From Ornithinimicrobium sp. INDO-MA30-4 (GTDB taxonomy: Bacteria > Actinomycetota > Actinomycetes > Actinomycetales > Dermatophilaceae), in the NCBI RefSeq assembly GCF_021535045.1, contig NZ_CP091056.1, positions 2,418,001-2,482,000 on the forward strand: 64,000 nt of DNA, read 5' to 3'. Under the pieces are notes generated by a model, which was given only the letters and a program-made list of their open reading frames with translations, was not told the DNA's origin and did not search any database. Both the position numbers and the translations under genes were made by a program. This document shows, one piece after another, positions 58,458 to 64,000 of the stretch. Every line of letters starts with the position of its first letter. The stretch's first letter is position 1.

Positions 58458-59864
58458 GGTCAGGTCGTCGCCCCGGCTTGCGGCTGTGGGCCGTTGCCGC
58501 CGTCTTGGTCGGCACGCTGAGTTTAGGATCAATGTGGTGGGGCGCTCGCCACGCAGTTGTCCCGCTGCACCAGGCCGGGGTCGTTATTGACTCCCGCGGC
58601 GACCTGGCCGAATTGAGCCCTGGAGTCGTGGACTAAGGACGACTATTGGGGCCCCGGTCGCCGTATTTTGGCTCTCGACCTTGAGCCTGAGCAAGAGTCG
58701 ATACACGCCTCATTGCTGGGGGCCGCGGTGGCGAGCGACGTGATGTGGCTCAGTCGTGGCGAAACGCCTGGCCTTGGTGGCCCTTATGAAGATATGTCTG
58801 CCCGGGCGCTGTGGGACATGCGCACGCTCACGGCACCAGGCGATGCAGCGGTGGGTGCAGTCTTGGCAGCGGCTTCGCCGAATTGGGGGTATGTCTGGCC
58901 GCGGGATGCCGCCTTTGTTGCGGTGGCGTACGCGCAGACTGGGCACCACGAAGATGCCCTGGCTGTCCTGAGCTTTCTGTCCGATCAGCAGGCTAACGAC
59001 GGATCTTTTCAGGCGCGCTATCTGCCTGAAGGCGACCAGGCGGTGCCCGATGCGCGTGAGCCACAGGAGGATGGCCCAGGCTGGGCGCTGTGGGCTGTGG
59101 CGTCGGTGATCGCTGCTCAGCCAACGCCGGAGGATCGGGCCGAGGCAATCACCACGCTGAAGCCCCTGATCATCCTGTCCACCGTGCGGATCATCGATCA
59201 GATTGCCCCCGGCACTGCCCTGCCAGCTCCATCACCAGACTATTGGGAAGTCCCGGAGGACGAGTTAACCCTCGGCGTTGCCGCCACCAGCGCAAACGGC
59301 TTGGATTGGGCTGTCTGGATGACGGAACAGGGCTGGCTAAGCGACAACGATTGGCGGCTGGCCGGCACCGGGGCTCCGGAGCTGCAGTCTCAGGCTGTCT
59401 CCATGCGGCAGGCAGTCGTCGATGCATTCGGCCCCGACTACCCGCGAACGGTGGACGGTCGGGTGGATGCGGCCCTCATGTTCCTCATGCCGCCACTGGC
59501 TCGGTGTAGCTATCCAGGTGCCAGGCCAGCGCTTGAGTCGGGCATGGCGGAGATGATGCGACCGGCTGGGGGTATCGCCCCGGGAGCGGGGTGGAAGTCC
59601 GACGGGGTTTCGTGGACTCCGGAGACGGCTTTGCTTGGCCTAGTCGCTGCCGCAGAGGGTGATCAGCAGGAGACAGCACGTTGGCTGTCGTGGCTGGACG
59701 AGCATCGCACTGAGGCAGGTTCGCTTCCCGAGAAGGTGATGCACGATGGTGAGCCGGGGGCGGTGGCGCCACTGGCGTGGACAGCAGCCTCGGTGGTGAT
59801 CACGCTGAGCCTGGTTGAATCTTGGCCAAATGCCTCTGAGTCAGCGTCCAATTGCGCAAACTGA
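58454..59864 (+). CDS. GH15-like six-hairpin glycosidase, membrane-anchored, frame broken once
   Basis: About 470 codons. A TTG at 58454 overlaps the SDR stop (TTGA); the N-terminus (GLRLWAVAAVLVGTLSLGSM) is a membrane anchor. The frame shifts near 58628 by one extra (or two missing) bases, unlike the single losses elsewhere. The catalytic domain shows NWGYVWPRDAAFVAVAYA, a glucoamylase-type signature, EDGPGWALWAVAS, SANGLDWAVWMTEQGW and PAGGIAPGAGWKSDGVSW. Expected to act on alpha-glucans or trehalose-like sugars outside the membrane. Not confirmed. Confidence 0.7.
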
Positions 59865-59898
59865 CGCGTCTGTCGGAGGCGGTCGCTAGGGTTGTGGC

Positions 59899-60890
59899 AT
59901 GGATGACATCAGATGGGGAATCGTTGGCCCGGGTCGCATTGCGAGGGGGTGGCCGCCGACTTTGAGCACGTGCCCGGGGCCATTCTGGCGGGCGTAGCGT
60001 CGCGCAGTGCCGAGCGCTCGGCGGCATTCGCGGCTGACTTTGGTGTCGAAAAGTTCTACGGCTCCTACGGCGAGATCATTGCGGACCCAGATATCGACGT
60101 GCTGTACATCTCGACGCCGCACCCGCAGCACCACGCCATCGCCTTAGCGGCTATCGCGGCTGGCAAGCACCTGCTCGTGGAGAAGAGTTTCACCGCGACC
60201 GTTGCTGGCGCCGAACAAATCGTTGCGGCTGCTCGCCACAAAGGTGTCTTCGTGATGGAAGCCATGTGGACGCGCTTTCAACCCACGATGGTTGAGGTCC
60301 GCCGACGTGTTGAGGCAGGCGAGATCGGCGACGTGCGAGCCGTCCAGGCGGATCTGGGTGTTGACCGGCCCTATGACCCTCAGGATCGGCTGTTCGACCC
60401 CGAGCAAGGGGAGGGGCAATGCTCGACTTGGGTGTGTATGTCGTCTCGCTGGCTCAGTGGTTCCTCGGCACGCCTGAGAAAACTCACGTGGTGGGCTCGT
60501 TGGCTCCAACAGGCGTCGACATGGAGGCTGCGATCCTCATCGACTTTGTGATGGCAAGGCCGCCTCACTGGTGAGTTCGTTGCGCCAGGCGAGCCCTGGA
60601 TCGGCGCGGATCATCGGCACCAAGGGCGTCATCGACATCCCGCCGCGCTTCCACCACCCCGCATCAGCAACGATCACGGTGCACGGTCAAGAGCCAGAAG
60701 TCATCGACGCTCCGCCGTCGGGCACCGGCTACAGCCATGAGTTGATTGAAGTGACCGAACGGATCAAGGGCGGTCATACCGAGTCTGAGGTCATGCCCTC
60801 GCCGACACTTTGACGGTCCAGCGCATTCTCAATGACGCGGCCGAGCAGTTGGGCGTCTTCCACAGCGAAGACGATTCGGTTGATGTCTAG
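59899..60890 (+). CDS. Gfo/Idh/MocA family oxidoreductase, four frame breaks
   Basis: About 331 residues. All four breaks are single losses: near 59946, 60410 (GGGGG read as GGGG), 60551 and 60792 (CCCC read as CCC). Rossmann start DIRWGIVGPGRIA, then DVLYISTPHPQHHAIALAAI AAGKHLLVEKSF (EKP-type Lys motif) and FVMEAMWTRFQPTM, C-terminal GGAMLDLGVYVVSLAQWFLG. Acts on a sugar or polyol with NAD(P). Start ATG at 59899. Confidence 0.85.
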
Positions 60891-60960
60891 CGGTTCATCC
60901 CGACCTCACCGTCGCGCGGATTGAGGGCGACTCACCGCAACCGCCGATAAAGTGTCGGTT

Positions 60961-61506
60961 GTGACTACACCTCGTGAGCAATTGCTGCAGATCATTCGCG
61001 ATCAAGCCATCGTGCACGGTCAGGTGACCTTGTCCTCGGGCGCTCAGGCTGACTACTACGTGGACCTGCGTCGCGTCACCTTGGATGGAGTGGCCGGTCC
61101 ACTCGTGGGCCAGGTGATGCTGGACCAACTCCAAGATCTCGAGTTCGACGCAGTCGGTGGGTTGACGATGGGCGCCGACCCGGTGGCCACCGCCATGTTG
61201 CACGCCGCCGCCGCTCGTGGGCAGGCACTCGACGCCTTTGTCGTGCGCAAGGCAGGCAAGGCGCATGGTCTGCAACAGCGCATCGAAGGTCCTTCCATTA
61301 AGGGCCGCCGTGTCGTCGTGGTCGAAGACACCTCGACCACGGGAGGGTCGCCGTTGACTGCAATGGAGGCATGCCGTGAGGAGGGCGCCGAGGTGGTGGC
61401 CGTTGCCGTCATCGCGGATCGTGCCAAGGACGCGCAGGCCCGCATCACCGAAGCAGGATTGCCCTACTTGGCTGCCTACTCCCTGAGCGATCTCGGCCTA
61501 GCCTGA
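60961..61506 (+). CDS. pyrE: Orotate phosphoribosyltransferase
   Basis: 181 residues from a GTG at 60961 (TTPREQLLQIIRDQAIVHGQ); an in-frame GTG three codons upstream is possible. Signature VVVVEDTSTTGGSPLTA (PRPP loop), FVVRKAGKAHGLQQRIEG (catalytic loop) and DLRRVTLDG. Converts orotate and PRPP to OMP in pyrimidine synthesis. Intact. Confidence 0.95.
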   Translation: MTTPREQLLQIIRDQAIVHGQVTLSSGAQADYYVDLRRVTLDGVAGPLVGQVMLDQLQDLEFDAVGGLTMGADPVATAMLHAAAARGQALDAFVVRKAGKAHGLQQRIEGPSIKGRRVVVVEDTSTTGGSPLTAMEACREEGAEVVAVAVIADRAKDAQARITEAGLPYLAAYSLSDLGLA

Positions 61507-61517
61507 CGTAACTGGAA

Positions 61518-61868
61518 ATGGCGCCAGGTCAGGCGACATCGCGGAAGCGATCAAGGGGCTGCTCAGGAGGCGCTGAGGCGGGTCAGCACGAGTATTTCTT
61601 GCGCCCCCATGTAGTTGCGGCGTTCGGCTTGGCCGAAGTTGGCTACACGCCCGACCCGCAGGGTCTCAACCCGCCAAGACCACCGTGGTGGTGGCGAGAC
61701 TTTGCGGCTGTTTCGATCGGCAAGTTCTACGGTGAGCCAGAGCCGATGCCGATTCTGGTGGCCGATCGAGTCGAGATGCTGCAAGAGGCGATTGGCTCGC
61801 TGGGCCAACTTGAGAGGGTGCTCAAGTCAGAACTGCAAGCCGCGCAGAAGATCGCGAAGACCCTCTAA
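61518..61868 (+). CDS. Hypothetical protein
   Basis: 116 codons after pyrE. The C-terminal half (RDFAAVSIGKFYGEPEPMPI LVADRVEMLQEAIG, then LGQLERVLKSELQAAQKIAK) reads as a real helical protein; the first 25 residues are Arg/Gly-rich and the true start may be internal. No family recognised. Followed by a strong terminator, which supports an expressed gene. Confidence 0.45.
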   Translation: MAPGQATSRKRSRGCSGGAEAGQHEYFLRPHVVAAFGLAEVGYTPDPQGLNPPRPPWWWRDFAAVSIGKFYGEPEPMPILVADRVEMLQEAIGSLGQLERVLKSELQAAQKIAKTL

Positions 61869-61895
61869 CTTTGCGCCGTGGACTCGCTAAACGCA

Positions 61896-61943
61896 CTTTG
61901 TCCCGGTGTTCGCTGGAAATAGCCAGCAAATACCGGGACAAAG
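61896..61943. terminator. Strong bidirectional terminator hairpin
   Basis: CTTTGTCCCGGT pairs perfectly with ACCGGGACAAAG; inside, a 4x4 internal loop and a second stem GCTGG/CCAGC with loop AAATAG. It lies between the + gene ending at 61868 and the - gene ending at 61959 and can end both transcripts. Confidence 0.8.
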
Positions 61944-61958
61944 CGCGAACGATCGGAT

Positions 61959-63437
61959 TTAGTTAACGCTTCCGTAGCCCGTCACGCCGGAGAACATGTT
62001 GCGCTTCTGCACCGGGATGCCCGCACGACCTGAGTCATAGATCTGGCCGTCACCGGCGTAAATCGCCACGTGCCAGGCGGGGCTGCCCCAGAACACCAGG
62101 TCGCCCGGCTGTGGGTTGGACACTGGCGTTGAAAAGGCTTGCTGCTGAGCAGCCGTGCGTGGCAGTGAGATGCCCAGTTGAGCGTGCACGTACTGCGTGT
62201 AGCCAGAGCAGTCGAAGCCTGCTGGAGTCTCGCCGCCCCAGACGTACATGATGCCGAAGTACTTCTCAGCCTCACGCAAGACGGCGTTCGAGCTAACGCT
62301 GCTGCTACCACCGGAGCTCACATCGTCTCTCGAAGCCGACGACTGCGGACGGCTGGAGGTGAGGATGACGCTGGAGATGTAGCGGCCGTTGCTCATCTTG
62401 AGCCAGCCGTTGGAGGTCATGGTGCCGGTGACCTTGGTGTCGCGGCTCAGTGTGCCGACGACGCGATAGCCTAGGCCAGCGCCGGAGCGGACGTTGCCGG
62501 CGCCTGCGGTGACGTATCGGGTGACGGTGGAAGAGCTGCTGGACGAGCCCGAGCTGCTTGAGTTTGAAGGGCTGCTTGAGGTGAGGATGACACCGGAGAT
62601 GTAGCGGCCGTTGCTCATCTTGAGCCAGCCGTTGGAGGTCATGGTGCCGGTGACCTTGGTGTCGCGGCTCAGGGTGCCGACGACGCGATAGCCCAGGCCG
62701 GCGCCGGAGCGGACGTTGCCGGCGCCTGCGGTGACGTATCGGGTGACGGTGGAAGAGCTGCTGGACGAGCCCGAGCTGCTTGAGCTTGAAGGGCTGCTTG
62801 AGGTGAGGATGACACCTGAGATGTAGCGGCCGTTGCTCATCTTGAGCCAGCCGTTGGAGGTCATGGTGCCGGTGACCTTGGTGTCGCGGCTCAGGGTGCC
62901 GACGACGCCGTAGCCCAGGCCGGCGCCGGAGCGGACGTTGCCGACACCTGCGGTGACATAGCGCGTCACCGTCGAGGAGCTGCTGGACGAGCTTGAACTG
63001 CTGGACCCCGAGCCGCTGCGCAGGACCGAGAGTCCGATGTAGCGACCGTTGGATGTCTTGAGCCAGCCGTTGACGATCGTGCCGGTGACCTTGGTCCCGC
63101 GGCTGACGGAGCCGACAACAGAGTTCGACATGCTTGGACCGGAGCGGACATTAGCCATGTAGACGTCGACATAGCGAGTCACCGTGCTCGGTGCCGTCTG
63201 GATCGGAATCGTCGGCAGGTGCCGCGCTGGCGCAACTGCGGGCGTCGCAGCGATGCCCGCAGCCGCAGTCTGGCCGAGGGCCGGATGCGTGGCAGGAACG
63301 TTCACAAGGGCAGCCTGGGCGGGTGCAGCGCCGGCTACAGGGATCACCGCAGCAGCAAGAACCATCGCAGCGCGTCGCATGTCGCAACGTTGCCGGGAGG
63401 TGGGCAGGCTGGCTGCAGGCGTGTTCTCAGCAGTCAT
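61959..63437 (-). CDS. Secreted NlpC/P60 peptidoglycan hydrolase with four SH3b domains
   Basis: 492 residues from the ATG at 63437 (MTAENTPAASLPTSRQRCDM). Signal peptide AAMVLAAAVIPVAGAAPAQA; four bacterial SH3 domains (first divergent, TVTRYVDVYMANVRSGPSMS; three nearly identical ones with NVRSGAGLGYxVVGTLSRDT) joined by Ser-rich linkers; C-terminal NlpC/P60 (about 375-492) with catalytic Cys in GFDCSGYTQYV, His in AWHVAIYAGDG and a third polar residue in the DSGRAG region. Cleaves peptide cross-links in the cell wall. A CRP-type site lies 120 bases upstream. Confidence 0.95.
   Translation of the reverse strand: MTAENTPAASLPTSRQRCDMRRAAMVLAAAVIPVAGAAPAQAALVNVPATHPALGQTAAAGIAATPAVAPARHLPTIPIQTAPSTVTRYVDVYMANVRSGPSMSNSVVGSVSRGTKVTGTIVNGWLKTSNGRYIGLSVLRSGSGSSSSSSSSSSSTVTRYVTAGVGNVRSGAGLGYGVVGTLSRDTKVTGTMTSNGWLKMSNGRYISGVILTSSSPSSSSSSGSSSSSSTVTRYVTAGAGNVRSGAGLGYRVVGTLSRDTKVTGTMTSNGWLKMSNGRYISGVILTSSSPSNSSSSGSSSSSSTVTRYVTAGAGNVRSGAGLGYRVVGTLSRDTKVTGTMTSNGWLKMSNGRYISSVILTSSRPQSSASRDDVSSGGSSSVSSNAVLREAEKYFGIMYVWGGETPAGFDCSGYTQYVHAQLGISLPRTAAQQQAFSTPVSNPQPGDLVFWGSPAWHVAIYAGDGQIYDSGRAGIPVQKRNMFSGVTGYGSVN
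62359..63024. repeat. Three 222-bp tandem repeats encoding SH3b domain plus Ser linker
   Basis: Copies start at 62359, 62581 and 62803 (marked by GTGAGGATGA) with a period of exactly 222 bp (74 residues). The near-identical DNA, including synonymous sites, points to recent duplication or gene conversion. The fourth, outermost SH3b (63025-63190) is clearly diverged. Confidence 0.9.
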
Positions 63438-63556
63438 AGTCCGTTCCAAAAATCGGGGAGTGAAGCAAAGACGAGTGAAGCCCACAAAGGCACCCTGTGC
63501 AACCCCTTTCACTCGAGTCACATCAGCGACACGCGAGAACTACATCGATGTGATTA

Positions 63557-63572
63557 TGTGATCCTGATCACA
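63557..63572. promoter_or_regulatory. CRP/GlxR-type operator upstream of the NlpC/P60 gene
   Basis: TGTGATCCTGATCACA, an exact TGTGA-N6-TCACA palindrome. Located 120 bases upstream of the hydrolase start on the minus strand. cAMP-dependent CRP-family regulators control wall hydrolase and Rpf genes in several actinobacteria; regulation here is inferred from the site. Confidence 0.65.
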
Positions 63573-63699
63573 GGCTCCCAGGGATCTCCCAGGTCAGCCG
63601 TTCGCTGACAAGAATCCCATCGTTGTGACTCAAAGGAATTGTTCATTTGCTGGGTCAAAAGGGGTCCCTGTGGCTGGTGAGGGCACCTTGGGAAATGGC

Positions 63700-63733
63700 G
63701 AAGGGCCGCCCTCGCAGTGAGAAGCGGCCCTTC
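63700..63733. terminator. Terminator hairpin of the last (leftward) gene
   Basis: GAAGGGCCGC pairs perfectly with GCGGCCCTTC over a 14-base loop, 17 bases past the stop of the minus-strand gene at 63750. Confidence 0.7.
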
Positions 63734-63749
63734 ATGTTGTTGCGGGTGT

Positions 63750-64000
63750 TTAGCGGCGCTTGCGGTCCCAGTGGACGAAGCCAGCGGCCTTTGCGCTCTC
63801 TTCGGAGTCGAACCAGACGTCTCCGCGGGAGCTGTCGAAGTTCGGTGACTCTGCGGTGTGGAAGAGCATTGAGCCCTGATTGCCCTTCACCGCGTAGCCG
63901 GCCGGCTCGGAGCCGTCTTCGTTGGCCAGCGCGGAGCCTGAGCCGTATGGGCCCTCCACGATCTCGCCTTGAGCGGGAGTGGCCTCTGCCTGGTCGAAGT
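63750..64000 (-). CDS. C-terminal sunset-type domain of a larger protein, cut by window edge
   Basis: The visible 83 codons (open to the window edge) read GSGSALANEDGSEPAGYAVK then GNQGSMLFHTAESPNFDSSR, VWFDSEESAKAAGFVHWDRK. This is the small domain (KGNxDSMxYHxPxSPxF...VWFxSxExAxAAGF) often appended to actinobacterial ribosomal proteins such as L17 or L20 and to other proteins. Upstream residues FDQAEATPAQGEIVEGPYG look like an acidic linker. The host protein lies outside the window. Confidence 0.75.
   Translation of the reverse strand, partial: FDQAEATPAQGEIVEGPYGSGSALANEDGSEPAGYAVKGNQGSMLFHTAESPNFDSSRGDVWFDSEESAKAAGFVHWDRKRR

Noticed and set aside
62359-63024. Regular repeats considered as a CRISPR array
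   Set aside because: The 222-bp units are contiguous coding repeats without spacers and translate to SH3b domains.
63437-63700. Possible c-di-AMP (ydaO) riboswitch before the NlpC/P60 gene
   Set aside because: Such riboswitches often precede actinobacterial wall hydrolases, but I could not find the conserved ydaO core in this 260-base leader.

Overview
Organism. The DNA is GC-rich (roughly 60-65% by eye) and carries markers typical of Actinomycetota: a dnaK-grpE-dnaJ-hspR operon with HspR-type (HAIR) operators, a DtxR/IdeR-like iron box, an LprG-P55 type lipoprotein/transporter pair, ThrE, CWB2 cell-wall-binding repeats and a secreted SH3/NlpC-P60 hydrolase. I cannot place it below phylum with confidence. 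A strong technical signature overlies everything: several dozen reading frames break by what looks like one lost base, usually inside a run of 3-6 identical bases, so most of the split genes are probably intact in the organism. For these genes I give the span of the whole gene and mark the break.

Layout. 1-9.4 kb: end of a serine hydrolase, an FHA protein, a UvrA-like ATPase, a DUF427 protein, a photolyase-related protein that lacks the family's iron-sulfur cysteine loop, ThrE, a QorB-like reductase and a GNAT. 9.4-20.1 kb: a PadR-controlled MacB/FtsX-like transporter, a cation/proton antiporter, a PAP2 phosphatase, an AI-2E family protein with a GbsR/MarR regulator, and an ABC-2 exporter operon behind a perfect dyad operator. 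20-25.4 kb: small enzymes and membrane proteins, an ABC exporter and an M50-type protease. 25.4-34 kb is the accessory part: a RelA/SpoT-like fragment with an unknown partner, a hipBA module whose antitoxin has an in-frame stop, an IS30 remnant, a lipoprotein, and an internally deleted ISL3 element with its terminal repeats.

34-51 kb is the conserved core. The heat-shock operon (dnaK, grpE, dnaJ, hspR) and clpB both carry HAIR sites upstream, so the repressor encoded at 37.9 kb probably controls both. Between them lie a subtilase with CWB2 repeats, DUF2332 and HAD proteins, and a siderophore-iron uptake locus (interaction protein, binding protein, two permeases, ATPase) that diverges from one iron box. 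51-64 kb: a DM13 protein, LprG-like lipoprotein reading in frame into a P55-like MFS pump, a second MFS protein, a second, intact hipBA with a striking 17-7-17 bp dyad operator, exonuclease III, an SDR, a GH15-like protein, a Gfo/Idh/MocA oxidoreductase, pyrE, and an NlpC/P60 hydrolase with three 222-bp tandem repeats behind a perfect CRP-type site. The last gene, cut by the window edge, ends in a C-terminal domain seen on some actinobacterial ribosomal proteins.

No tRNA, rRNA, CRISPR array or phage was recognised.
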